The translations under genes and the position numbers were made by a program. The notes beneath the pieces are model-generated. The model was given only the letters and a program-made list of their open reading frames with translations, was not told the DNA's origin and ran no database searches. A stretch of 64,000 nucleotides of DNA from Orobanche coerulescens (Eukaryota > Streptophyta > Magnoliopsida > Lamiales > Orobanchaceae), in assembly GCA_033398695.1 (NCBI GenBank), contig CM065814.1:102984501-103048500 (forward strand), given 5' to 3'. This document shows positions 34,473 through 45,357 of this stretch, one piece after another; positions within the stretch are counted from its first letter, which is position 1; each line of letters opens with the position of its first letter.

Positions 34473-35762
34473 CATGATTTATCAAATAAATCAAATTAGA
34501 TATCCAATATCCGATATTAATAAAGAGATAATAAATACATATTTTATCCATCAAATATCCTTGTGCGTGACTCCATAGGTCCCTCTTAGTCGGCAATGGG
34601 AGGAACCAAGGAGTACGGATAACATTTAGCCAGTCTAATGCTCCGTATCGTAACCCAACTAAGAACGAATGCTTGGATCATTCCAAAACTATTATGTGGT
34701 GAATACTGTATACCTATAAACCCTTCACTTATATGTCCCGGTCAAGTATTATGGTCACGATAAAGTCAATTCCTATTATAACTTAACTCTATGAATTTGG
34801 TTAATGCAAACCGAGATTATCGAGCTCTCGTGTATCAAATACAACTAGCTCTATCTGCTTTGGCCAAAGACTTAGGATCTCATTTGACATTTAACTGCAT
34901 AGGACATTTACCTGCTCAATAAAAGGAGAAAGAATCCTATATTATTCAGTAGAGACTCCTACTTGTCCACTAAGTTGCATTTTGAGGTTGACCCCATAAA
35001 ACGGTGATTGGATTGAACTACTCTAATGACTAATTTAATGTCACAATCACATCTCCTACTGAAACCTCAAGTCAAAGGTCAACGTATACCTATCACAATC
35101 TTTCGATTCAGTCATTGACAATCCCTAAGTGATATTCATGTGATGAAATTAGTTGTGTCGTGTTCGAGTATACTAATCCCATTGGCATACTTATAACGTG
35201 TGCTCCCACTAAACTTTAGTGAAGACAGGCACTCTACATGTCAAAGTACATGTTATACATGTCTTGTATAAACATACTGCCCAGTTAATTTTATCGACTT
35301 GCGAACCAATTACGCATTCGAGCCCTAAACACTTCTAGTGCCTATCTCATTATCTCCATAAGGAGTGGAATGTTTGCTCTCGAATGCAAGGACTATTATT
35401 CTATATACCAAATCACGATGCCAGTTATATACAGTAATATAGTAATAATAAGTGCCTTATTTAATTTAATATTCAAAATTATAATACAATACTCTCACTC
35501 TCTCACCAACACGAACAATCCGATTCGTTCTAGCTTGATGAATGATCAAACACCGAATATGCCGAGTGTCTCTATGTTATCATGCGTCAGATATTGATTG
35601 GAAAAATTATATATATCAATTCGTTCTCAAATAACACTGCTTGGAATTGATATAGTATTTTTCTTCTCTTCTCTTCTTCCTTTTTATCTCTCTAAGATGA
35701 AATAATGTCAAGAAAAAAATTTCTTATCCTTCCTCACAAACTCACGGCCAGCATGTAATGTG
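34473..35762 (-). repeat. Rearranged X segment inside the D right LTR
   Basis: Bases 34473-35206 closely match 35790-36535 (the second part of X), continue to 35513, then jump at TCACCAACAC to sequence matching 25887-26130 (the first part of X). The order of the two X parts is therefore reversed relative to the original LTR. Both junctions with D show short shared bases (CCCA/CCACA and GTG), suggesting repair-type joining rather than transposition. Confidence 0.75.
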
Positions 35763-35782
35763 CGAAAATACCGGATACTACA

Positions 35783-36537
35783 CACAAGACCACATGATTT
35801 ATCAAATAAATCAAATTAGATATCCAATATCCGATATTAATAAAGAGACAATAAATACATATTTTATCCATCAAATATCCTTGTGCGTGACTCCATAGGT
35901 CCCTCTTAGTCGGCAATGGGAGGAACCAAGGAGTACGGATAGCATTTAGCCAGTCTAGTGCTCCGTACCGTAACCCTACTAAGAACAAATGCATGGATCA
36001 TTCCAAAACCATAATATCGTGAATACTATATACGTATAAACCCTTCAATTATATGTCCCGGTCAAGTATTAGGGTCACGGTAAAGTCAAATCTTATTGTA
36101 ACTTGACTCTATGCATTTGGTTAATGCAAACCGAGATTACCGAACTCTCGTGTGTCAAATACAACTAGCTCTATCAGCTTTGTCCAAAGACTTATGATTT
36201 TATTTGACATTTAACCGCATAGGACATTTACCTGCTCACTAAAAGGAGAAAGAATCCTATATTATTCAGTAGAGACTCCTACTTGTCCACTAAGTTGCAT
36301 TTTGAGGTTGACCCCATCAAACGGTGATTGGATTGAACTGCTCTAATGACTAATTTAATGTCACAAGCACATCTTCTACTGAAACCTCAAATCAAAGGTC
36401 CACATATACCTATCACAATCTTTCGATTCAGTCATTGGTAATCCCTATGTTATATTCATGTGACCAAATTGGTTATGTCGTGTTCGAGTATACTAATCCC
36501 ATTAGCATACTTATAACGTGTGCTCCCACTAAACCTT
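35783..36537 (-). repeat. LTR X, second part, truncated by element E
   Basis: It starts with the CACAA copy of the D target duplication and continues the X LTR until ...CTAAACCTT, where TGTAATATCC of E begins. The corresponding copy inside D continues past this point, so the remainder of X probably lies beyond E and F, outside the window. Confidence 0.78.
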
Positions 36538-36783
36538 TGTAATATCCGCATTTTTCTTCCCCTTGTATTTTTTCTTTTTCGGCGTATTTCCCGATAGTAG
36601 TGACCCTCGTGTATCTTTCAGTGTATCTTTTCTATTATCTATGGATTTTATCCACGTTATTGTTGTGCGGAACCGCCGTTTCGGGGTTGCCGTGGATCTA
36701 TTCTATGTTATGATGCCCGTTGAGATGTTCCGTTGGATGTTTCGTTCACCTTCCGGTGTTTTGAACCGTTCATATTTCATACC

Positions 36784-37313
36784 TAGCGCACGCTATTTTT
36801 TCTGCATAGCGCACGCTAGGGGTCCCTTAGTAGCGCACGCTACGTTTGTTTCGTAGCGCGCGCTAGCGAGTAGCCCTGGGAGTGGCAGTGCTGTTTTTCC
36901 AGCCTTCTGGACTAGCGTATTAGCGTACGCTACGTATACTAGCGCACGCTAATGTCGAGAGGCTAGCGCACGCTGATGATGCCCGGTAGCGTGTGCTAGT
37001 GTGGGTGTCCAGTACTGGACAGTTTATTTCTGTAATCGGTCAGGTGCCAGTTAGCGCACGCTACGCTCGTATGGTAGCGCACGCTAACGGGTCAGGTGAG
37101 TTTTGGGCAGTTAGCTTCTGGACTCGGCTGATGTCCAGGTAGCGCACGCTATTAGTCGATAGCGCGCGCTACCGTGTGGTTATTAGCGCACGCTACGTTT
37201 CGAGTAGTGCACGCTAACGGCCAGAAATCTGGCTACTGGACTGGACGCTAACTATTTTGGCTTGTAATTTTATCCCGTTAGCGCACGCTAACCTTGAGGA
37301 TTAGCGTGCGCTA
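36784..37313. repeat. TAGCGCACGCTA palindrome array in the E LTR
   Basis: Sites start at 36784, 36807, 36831, 36854; 36921, 36940, 36964, 36987; 37052, 37075; 37140, 37160, 37184, 37205; 37279, 37302. Steps are 19-24 bp within groups and 65-74 bp between groups. The gaps contain CTTCTGGACT, CCAGTACTGGAC and related spacers, also present in B and H. Confidence 0.93.
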
Positions 37314-37324
37314 ACACTCCCTGG

Positions 37325-37334
37325 CTATATAAAC
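37325..37334 (+). promoter_or_regulatory. TATA box of the E LTR
   Basis: CTATATAAAC lies 12 bp after the last palindrome. Confidence 0.72.
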
Positions 37335-37509
37335 CAGGGAGTTGACCCAGATGAGCAGATTAGTTCCATTTCGTTTCTTCTCCGCGACGCAGAGCTCTTC
37401 CGGGTGATTTCCGAGCGATTCTTCCCTTCGATTATTTCAGGCATCCTCTACCTTGAGTTTTTGAAGTAGATTAACAACACCTACTTGTGTTCTTCATCAT
37501 CAATCCAAG

Positions 37510-38356
37510 GTAAATCTCTTAGAACCCTACTTTTCGATAAATTGGGGGTTTTGGGATTTTCTTCCGATCCGTTCCGTTTTGTTGATGGATTCATGATGAA
37601 TATGATTAATCTTGTTGGTACTCTTAGTTTCCCTACGGATTCATGGTATATTTCGTGATTTTTTCGGAATCGAGAGGGTTTGGTTGTGGTCCGCCCTCGT
37701 TGTTGTTTATATACGAATATACATGAATCGTAGGCGGGTTTTCGGGTGTATTCCAATTCCGTATTCATTTAGAAATGGTTGTGAATGTATTCTTCGAATC
37801 GTTAGGTTCGGTTTCATTGGTTCCTAGCGTTCGTCGGTGACTTTCCTTTCCGTTCTTCGCGTCGTCAATAATTCAAGGCAAGTATTTTTGGGAACCTTTA
37901 TGCTTAACGTGGAATGGTAATGTATTTTGTGTGTGATTTTCTCACCTCGTGTTGGTCCGACGGGATCAAGGAGGGAATCCAAAGGTTTGCGTCCCGGATT
38001 CATGAGTTTGTTTAGCTAGCCAGTGCGAGAGGGTCCTTAGAGGCCTCGTGCGGGAATTTATGATATGACTCTGTTCCCAAGGCGATGCATGTGCGTGTTT
38101 TGTTTTATAATATAGCCAGTGCGGAAGGGTCCTTAGAGGCCTCGTGCGGGAATTTATGATATGACTCTGTTCCCTAGGCAAATTGTTTGACTGTTTATTT
38201 CCGGAAAAGACATGTCTAGTTTTGGTTTTTGAAATGATATTGGTGCATGTACTATGAAATGTGTAAGCGATTGGTTTGCCTTGATTACTTGTACTAGCGT
38301 AATTGCTAACCCCTTTGGGGGACCCGTTTCGGGGAAATTCTTGTTGTGGATTTCAG
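37510..38356 (+). other. Putative two-intron leader in the E LTR
   Basis: Donor CCAAG|GTAAATC (37510), acceptor TCGTTAG|G (37805; 296 nt), exon of 72 nt, GC donor TTCAAG|GCAAGTATT (37878), acceptor GGATTTCAG|G (38356; 479 nt). The arrangement and the first intron length match A, B and D. Confidence 0.5.
38018..38209 (+). repeat. 96-bp tandem duplication in the E LTR
   Basis: Two units starting at AGCCAGTGCG (38018 and 38114) share GGGTCCTTAGAGGCCTCG and following bases. They lie in putative intron 2, the same position as the tandem hairpins of B. Confidence 0.8.
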
Positions 38357-38746
38357 GTTATGATTATCCGGACGAGCGAGCACCGGGACAGTACGAGGAT
38401 GTCGGCCAGGGTCGTTGACATGTGCATTTGGGTCGTCTTATTTCCTTTGTCTAATTCGATATGGTTGTTCCCTGTATTTCTAAACTTATAGATTGTACTC
38501 GCGAGTAATTAGGTTTGCCCTTTCGGATTGTGTTTGGATTTCGTTGGAGTTACTGTATTTGTCGGTTGATGTTTATTGTGCCGGTTGTACCGGACGTGTT
38601 GTTTTATGTTCTGTTGTTAACAGTTGTCTCCTCGCTAACCGAGACAGTTAGTCGAGAGGTGTTTTCCTGTGTTAGCCTGGTGGATCCCATGTAGGGGTCC
38701 ACGGCGCTGTAATACACCTCGAATATCTTGGGGGTGTTACAGAAAA

Positions 38747-38758
38747 TGGTATCGGAAC
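38747..38758 (+). other. Element E primer binding site, degenerate
   Basis: TGGTATCGGAAC stands where TGGTATCAGAGC is expected, 5 bp after the LTR. The change includes a CAG reading as CGG. Confidence 0.75.
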
Positions 38759-38976
38759 TCTAGGTTTATGGATACCTAGGCTTGTCGGTTATTTGGGTCT
38801 AGTCGTGTTTGTTTTCCACATTGTCACACCGCTGCCAGCATCCCAGTAATTCTAGTGCTCGTAAGTTTTCTTATTCGGCTCTTTTGTTTCTTGCATTGTA
38901 TTTCCACTTTTGGATCGTAGTTGCTTTTCCTCCCTTACTCATCATCGATATACTTTTGTTATCTCTCAACATCAGT

Positions 38977-40010
38977 ATGGATGCCGGAGGAAACCGTGGT
39001 CGTGGTCGTGGTCGTGGTCGTGGACGCGGCCGAGGACGTGGGGCAGCCGGTGGGGCGGCCACGTCGCATTCTTCGAGCCGGCGTCTGGTGACCGTCACAG
39101 TCATGCTTCTTCTCAGGAGCGCGCCGATCTTGGTATTGCGGCTGTTATGCAACAAATGGTTAACCAGATGGTGGCTATAGCTCAGGTGGTCCAGAACCCC
39201 GATCAGGCCCATGCTAATCGGGGCGGAGCGGATCGCTGGCTTCAGGATGTCATCAAGATGCATCCTCCTCAGTTTTCGGGAGCTTCGGACCCGATCGGCT
39301 GGGAAGGGTGGATCAAGGAGATATCCAAAGTCTTCACTGCTACCAACTGACCCGAGGACCGTAAGGTCCTTATTGCTCAATACTTTCTCACGGGAGATGC
39401 TACAGATTGGTGGGAGGCCGTTGGCCCCAAAGATCACGTTGCTTCGTGGACCGAATTCCAAGAATTGATGGAGACCGAATATTGTCTGTGGCCGGTCAGA
39501 CAGGCTCGAGTGCATGCTTTCTATAATGCTCAACCACGGGATATCCCCGTATCTCAGGCCATTGCCGACTTTAACAAGGAGTTGGGTTATGTGAAGACCC
39601 AAGTTGTCGCTGAGAGCGACAAAATTTTCCATTTTTCCAGGAGGATGAAGCTGCCCATTCGGGACTACATGTCTGGACTCGTCCGCACTACCTTGAAGGA
39701 TTATCTTAGTAGGGCCCTCGCTTATGATATGTCAGTGACGACTAGTGATTTGGCTCGTGAAAGCAAGAAACAGAAGTCGGTCGGAAATTTTTCTGGTCCC
39801 AAGAGTGGAGGCCAGCAGAAATCTCAAGCTGCAAATATTTCAACGGGCGGTTCGGCTCGTTTCTCTGGGAGCTTTCGGGGTGCCGCCGGAACCTCCGCTC
39901 GTGAACCCACATGTTTTAACTGTGGTGTGCAGGGCCATAGGAGCCGGCAGTGTTCTCGTCCGAAGTTTACTTGTCACACTTGTGGACAGCTGGGCCACAA
40001 GGCCCCTTTT
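38977..40010 (+). pseudogene. Element E gag with two knuckles, broken by small mutations
   Basis: ATG at 38977 begins MDAGGNRGRGRGRGRG. A one-base loss near 39082 shifts the frame. The capsid domain continues (SDPIGWEGWIKEISKVF), is stopped by TGA at 39348 in place of a Cys codon, and resumes (LIAQYFLTGDATDWWEAVG, TLKDYLSRALAYDM). Two knuckles, CFNCGVQGHRSRQC and CHTCGQLGHKAPF, lie at 39911-40010. The second loses its last Cys through another one-base frameshift near 40005. The family product is the structural particle protein. Confidence 0.85.
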
Positions 40011-40597
40011 GTGAGCAGGTCAAACAGCTTCGCGGCGCCCGTTCTTCTCAACCAGTACCGTTGGAGCCGAGTGTGAACCAGGGCTCATTTGCTCCGCCGC
40101 CTCCACCGAGCACCGGCCAAGGTAGGGGTCGGGGTCAGCCCGCTAAGGGAGGAGCTTCCAGTGTCGGCTCCGCCCAGCCGCGTATATACGAGATGAGGAG
40201 GGCCGATGACCCAACAGCTACTGTGGTGACAGGTACCGTTCATATCCATTCTCATCCTGTCGGTGTGCTTTTTGATTCGGGTGCCACGCATTCATTCATT
40301 TCTCTAGAGTGTGTACGCCGTTTGAGTCTCGACTGCTTGTCACCTTGCGAGCCTTTCATCGTTAAACTTCCTAGCGGTGATAGAATTGTCGGTGATCGAG
40401 AAGTCCGAGACTGCTCTGTGTTTATTTGTGAGATATCTTGGCTCTCTAATCTTATTGTCGTTAGTATTGTGGGTGAGGATTTGATTCTCGGGGATGATTG
40501 GCTCGAGCGGCATGGCGCAATCATGAACTACCGCACGAGAATCATCACCATGTTAGCCGAGGATGGCACCGAGCACTCCTTCATGGGCGAAGGAGGG
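40011..40597 (+). pseudogene. Element E protease
   Basis: In the frame 39950-40627, a Pro-rich linker and QPRIYEMRRADDP lead into [17 protein letters not shown], with catalytic Asp near 40275, then LPSGDRIVGDREVRD and [19 protein letters not shown]. The domain itself is uninterrupted. A frame change near 40598 separates it from RT. It would mature Gag-Pol. Confidence 0.87.
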
Positions 40598-42519
40598 GAA
40601 ATCAGAAATTTGTCATTAATGCCTTGAAGGCGATGAGTCTCCTGCGAAAGGGGTGTACTGGTTATTGGTGCTACGCCTTGAAGATGGAGAATGGTGGAGT
40701 CGAATTTTCATCGATTCCAGTCGTTAGTGAGTTTCCGGATGTATTTCCTGACGAGTTACCGGGATTGCCACCGGATCGTGAGGTTGAGTTTGCTATAGAG
40801 TTAGAGCCGGGCGCGGCTCCAATTTCGAAGGCGCCGTATCGCATGGCACCTTCAGAGATGGCAGATTTGAAGAAGCAGTTGAGTGAGATTCTTGAGTCGG
40901 GGTATGTTCGACCGAGTGCCTCGCCTTGTGGCGCACCGGTCCTGTTTGTGCGGAAGAAGGATGGTTCACTACGTTTGTGTATCGACTATCGCGAACTAAA
41001 CAAGGTGACCATCAAGAACAAGTATCCTTTGCCGAGAATCGATGACTTGTTTGACCAGTTGCAGGGAGCTGCGGTATTCTCGAAGATTGATTTGAAATCG
41101 GGGTACTATCAGCTTCGGGTGAGAGAGTCCGACGTGCCGAAAACAGCTTCTCGGACGAGATACGGACATTACGAGTTTGTAGTTATGCCTTTCGGGTTAA
41201 CTAATGCGCCGGCGGTGTTCATGCAATTGATGAACAAAGTCTTTATCGAGTATTTGGACAAGTGTGTTGTCGTCTTCATTGACGATATTCTTATCTATTC
41301 GAGGAATGAGGAAGAGCATGCCCATCATCTGCGGATAGTGTTAGACATTTTGAGGACCGAGCAACTCTATGCGAAGTTCTCGAAATGTGAGTTCTGGCTG
41401 AAGGAAGTGATGTTTTTGGGTCACGTGATTTCATCCGAGGGAGTCCGTGTAGATCCGCAGAAAATTGAGGCAGTGTTGGATTGGGCATCGCCCACAAATG
41501 TGAAGGAGGTCCGTAGTTTCTTGGGTTTGGCTGGCTACTACCGTAGGTTCGCCGAGGGTTTCTCAAAACTAGCTCGGCCACTTACACAGTTGCTCCAGAA
41601 ATCCGAGAAGTTCGTCTGGACCAATGAGATACAGTCGAGTTTTGAGGAACTGAAGAAGCGTTTGACTTCAGCTCCGGTTTTGGCGTTGCCATGTGGCAAC
41701 GAGGGATTCGCCGTGTATAGCGATGCTTCGGGTCAGGGTCTTGGGTGCGTATTGATGCAGCACGGCAAGACCATTGCCTATGCGTCGAGACAGTTGAGTC
41801 CTTATGAGCTTAACTACCCTAATCATGATTTGGAGTTAGCGGCAGTCGTTTTTGCGCTCAAGATTTGGCGTCACTATCTTTTCGGCTCTGCATGTCAGAT
41901 TTTTACTGATCATAAAAGTCTGAAATACATATTTACTCAGCGGGAGTTGAATATGAGGCAGAGGAGGTGGTTAGAACTGATTAAGGATTATGACCTCGAA
42001 ATCCTTTATCATCCGGGCAAGGCGAACGTCGTGGCCGATGCCTTGAGTCGGAAACCGATCGCATTGCGAACGCTTGAGATCCTTACGCCACAGTCCGAGC
42101 TTCGGCGGGCTTTGATCGAGTTAGATGTTGAGGTTTTGTTGCCTGGAACTGTCGGGAAACTTTGTGCTTTAGAGATTTCATCGTCTTTGATCGATGAAAT
42201 TAAGCTGAAGCAATTAGAGGATACGATGATTACTCAAATCCGAGAGAACGTTCTTAAGGGAAAGTCTCCTGGGTTTGTGATTCACGAGGATGGTGTTTTG
42301 AGATTCCAGAGTCGGCTCTGTGTGCCGAACGATCCAGAGTTGCGACAGAGTATTTTGCGTGAGGCCCATTCTACACCCTATTCCGTTCATCCTGGTTCGA
42401 GTAAGATGTACAAGGACCTGAGGAGGAACTTCTGGTGGAATGATATGAAGGAGGAGGTCGCACAGTTTGTGGCGAGATGTTTGACTTGCCGCAGTGTCAA
42501 AATCGAGCATCGACCGTAG
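40598..42519 (+). CDS. Element E reverse transcriptase, RNase H and integrase zinc finger
   Basis: This is part of a 673-codon frame whose first ATG is at 40498; homology starts near 40598. [66 protein letters not shown], and catalytic FIDD (Asp 262 and 263 counted from 40498). RNase [12 protein letters not shown] (Asp 409), [21 protein letters not shown]. Integrase H2C2 finger: [10 protein letters not shown] followed by CLTCRSVK. A stop at 42519 falls just before the integrase core. One Phe-to-Ser change (TASRTRYGH) affects the RT core; otherwise the catalytic residues are intact. Confidence 0.92.
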
Positions 42520-42565
42520 GTTATTGCGATCACTTCGCTCCTAATGGAAATGGGAAGATATATCG

Positions 42566-43255
42566 ATGGATTTCGTTACGAGTTTGCCGAGATCGAGGTC
42601 GGGCATGAATATGGTATGGGTGGTTGTTGATCGTCTGACCAAGTCGGCACATTTTCTGGGCATCAAGGACACTTGGGGCCCGGAGAAGTTGGCTCGTGTG
42701 TTTATCGCGCAGATTGTGAGGCTTCACGGTACTCTGAAGTCTATTGTTTCGGATCGTGATGGCCGTTTTGTATCGCACTTTTCGCAGGCGGTGCATAAGG
42801 CGTTGGGTACCCGTTTGCATTTGAGTACCTCTTTTCATCCCCAGTCAGATGGACAGTCGGAACGCACTATCCAGACATTCGAGGACATGTTGCGTGCTTG
42901 TGCTCTCGAATGGAGTAGTGACTGGGAGGAGCATTTGCCATTGATCGAATTCACGTACAACAATAGTTGGCACGCGTCGATTCGGATGGCACCGTATGAG
43001 GCACTTTATGGGCGGCGTTGTCGATCACCGATTTGTTGGAATGAGGCGTTCGATTTGGTCGGGACCGAACCGGATGTCGTTTTAGAGACGAGACGGAAGA
43101 TAGAATTAATTCGAGAACGGATGTTGACTGCCCAGAGTCGACAGAAGTCATATGCCGATGTCCGTCGTCGACCTTTAGAATTCGAGGTGGGAGACCACGT
43201 TTTGCTGAAGGTGTCGCCGACGAGAGGAGTTTTCCGTTTTGGAAAGAAGGGGAAG
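42566..43255 (+). CDS. Element E integrase core, truncated
   Basis: 230 codons. The DDE triad is visible: Asp 2 (MDFVTSLP), Asp 63 (IVSDRDGRF) and Glu 99 (SDGQSERTIQ). The last two are 36 residues apart, the DD35E spacing. The SH3-like domain follows (LEFEVGDHVLLKVSPTRGVFRF) and is cut at GKKGK by the F LTR at 43256. The annotated Met is internal; upstream, 42520-42565 is out of frame. The enzyme would insert element DNA into chromatin. Confidence 0.9.
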
Positions 43256-43314
43256 TGTTAGGAATACTTGTTAGATTTTGATGATGTCATTAATATTAAA
43301 TCAAATGTTTATTA

Positions 43315-43512
43315 CTTGGCAAAATGTAAGGAAGAACCAAATGAGTATCTTCCATAGGCCAAAATATGTTAAGTATAAAACTTGGCAAAATGTAAGGAAG
43401 AACCAAATGAGTATCTTCCATAGGCCAAAATATGTTAAGTATAAAACTTGGCAAAATGTAAAGAAGAACCAAATGAGTATCTTCTGTAGGCCAAAATTTG
43501 TTAGACTGAAAA
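43315..43512 (+). repeat. Three 66-bp tandem repeats in the F LTR
   Basis: Units start with CTTGGCAAAATGTAA at 43315, 43381 and 43447. The first two are identical and the third has a few changes. Because 66 is a multiple of three, a spurious ORF reads through, but it is not a gene. The repeats occupy U3 and may duplicate regulatory sites. Confidence 0.9.
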
Positions 43513-44059
43513 ACGGCTAAGTACTAAGTACAGCTTAGTCCATCAGAGAGGAACAGCCGACTCCAGTCAGAGTAGCACTGGTCAACTAAATTTATCAGGA
43601 AGTTTGACCAGACTGCAGCCGAGGTACCTCAGGGAAGTCACCTAACCAGATAAGTCACAAACAGTGAACAGCCGAGAGGACCTATCTGCAGAGAAGTTAG
43701 CTGCATAGCAGCCTACTCGACTACAGCCAAGTACTCCAAGTCCACGTCAGCATGCGTTGAAAAGTCAAATATTACGAAAAGCTCACATGCAACGTGAAGA
43801 GACAAATTGGAGTGATTCCCGCAAGAGATATGATTTAAATAAATCATCCTGACCCACCTTGAAGACTTTAATCCTTTTATATTCAAAAGATTCGGCGCTC
43901 ACATGCAGAAGTCTTCACAACGGTCAGAAGATAAAATTAAATAATGGGAATCCAGCCTTGCAACGTTCAGAAAGATTAAACAATGAAGTCTCCCTCCAAC
44001 GGACGGATTTGTTCAAAAGATTTGCAAGGGCTACAAGGAAGAAGCTCAGAGATCGTGAT

Positions 44060-44070
44060 CTATATATATC
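44060..44070 (+). promoter_or_regulatory. TATA box of the F LTR
   Basis: CTATATATATC lies about 800 bp into the LTR. No palindrome array precedes it, unlike the gypsy LTRs here. Confidence 0.65.
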
Positions 44071-44835
44071 CGAAGATTTGAAATTGAGCAACTACCGGTG
44101 CGAACATACATTCTAGCGATCAAAGCAATCAAGCAATCTCAAGCAATCAAATAGCATCGTGAAAAGAGCAGATCTAAAAGTTCATACTTAAGGAAGCTCT
44201 TAAGTTGGAGAAGACAAACACTCTTGTCTATAATCTTGAGTACGGGGTACTTCACTGGTTGAAGTAAGAGACTGTAAAGGCATCCGAGGATCGAGGATCA
44301 AGAGGTGCAAGGCAGTCAAGTGTGTACAACGGCACGGATTTCCACTGGTTGGAAGCTGTTGTAGTGTGGTTTGAATCACTGTAATATTTATCACTGGTTG
44401 AAAATTATAGTGAATTCATCTCCAACTGGTTTGGAGAAAAGTGGATTAGTAGAGGATTACTGTAATACCCGGTTGTAATTCAGTCATTATCATTCAGTAA
44501 TTTCATTCAGTGATTGTTACTCAGTGGATTTTCACTCAATTATAATCATTCATCAATCATGTTCATTCACCGTGTTCACCGTTCGGAAAAACTTCGAGTT
44601 GTGTATCGTTATTGTTCATTGTTTCAACTTTCCTCATATGAGTTCGACTTTGTTAGATCACCATTAATTTTTGGTAACTCCAAAAATTCTAAATCTTTGC
44701 AATATTATAGAGCATCGAGTTAGCTTTCCAATGGTTCAAACGGTGAGTCAATCGGAGTCCGGACGAGAGAGTTATGGCCGTTTTAGCTCACCCGCTCATT
44801 TTTTCAGTTATTGGCCGATCACTGCCGACCGAACT

Positions 44836-45130
44836 CGGCTGTGTCGTCCGACACGGCCCGTACCATACTCGTCCGGAAATGCCGAAGTTTCTGCCACAGG
44901 ACCCGACCGTGTCGTCTGGCACGGCCGAGTCGAACTCTTCTGGATAAGCCAGAACCGACTGCCGACACGCCCGACCGTGTTCCAGGACACGGTCGAGTCA
45001 TGCCGAGTCGCTGTCGGACAGGTCACTATCGGAAGGCCCCTCCGCGCCGCGACCGTGTCTAGCAGGACACGGTCGAGTCCCTGCCGGCCAGCTGCGCGCC
45101 GCGACCGTGTCAGGTGGACACGGTCGAGTC
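44836..45130. repeat. CGACCGTGTC hairpin array in LTR G
   Basis: Five inverted repeats pair CGACCGTGTC-like with GACACGGTCG-like arms across loops of about 4-6 bases. They start near 44836, 44904, 44972, 45050 and 45102, with steps of 52-78 bp. The last three are nearly perfect. The array ends 20 bp before the TATA box (45150). Confidence 0.88.
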
Positions 45131-45149
45131 TGTCAGCCGAGTCAACCCC

Positions 45150-45156
45150 TATAAAT
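45150..45156 (+). promoter_or_regulatory. TATA box of LTR G
   Basis: TATAAAT lies directly downstream of the hairpin array. H has the same TATAAAT at the corresponding place. Confidence 0.72.
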
Positions 45157-45357
45157 TCGTTTTTTGAGCATTTCAGCTCATTTCTTCCATTTCTTTCCCA
45201 CTTCTTCACCTGCAACCGAGAGAGAATAGCTTGAGGGAGAGATTTCTTCATCAATTATCATTTGAGTGTTTGATTTTCTTCATCTCCTTTCGATCGTGAA
45301 GCTTGGATACTCGATTAACTCGTGTTCTTCGGATCGAAGTGGTTGGATCTTCAAGAG

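Larger units (their letters stand above)
26541..35782 (-). mobile_element. Element D: gag-only, non-autonomous Tekay-related element
   Basis: It is flanked by the duplication CACAA (26536-26540 and 35783-35787). Left LTR 26541-29278; internal region 29279-32252 with purine tract, gag, an unusually long leader and an iMet primer site; right LTR 32253-34472 plus its terminal 20 bp at 35763-35782. There is no protease, RT, RNase H or integrase and no remnant of them: the gag stop is 140 bp from the LTR. A segment derived from X replaces about 500 bp of the right LTR. Confidence 0.85.
36538..38741 (+). repeat. Element E 5' LTR
   Basis: 2204 bp from TGTAATATCCG to GGGGGTGTTACA. Contents: 16 palindromes (36784-37313), TATA (37325), putative leader introns (37510-38356), and a 96-bp tandem duplication (38018-38209). 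Only the outer ends resemble the LTRs of B and D. Confidence 0.9.
36538..43255 (+). mobile_element. Element E: Tekay-type gypsy, 3' part cut by F
   Basis: 5' LTR 36538-38741, degenerate iMet primer site, gag, protease, RT, RNase H and integrase. The integrase ends in mid-domain (FRFGKKGK) where the copia LTR F starts. The chromodomain tail, purine tract and 3' LTR presumably lie beyond F. A few single-base events break the frames, but the long pol segments are otherwise very well kept. Confidence 0.92.

Noticed and set aside
38871..39632. Antisense ORF of 253 codons over the E gag, rich in Pro and Arg
   Set aside because: It is the complement of the Arg/Gly repeat and capsid codons of gag; the sense frame has the recognisable domain and the antisense frame has none.
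43278..43520. 80-codon ORF with three identical 22-residue repeats
   Set aside because: It is a product of the 66-bp tandem repeat in the F LTR, without codon or domain evidence.
44671..45254. Overlapping ORFs of 148-187 codons on both strands of LTR G
   Set aside because: They arise because the GC-rich hairpin array lacks stop codons. They span U3 and the TATA box, and their composition follows the repeat.
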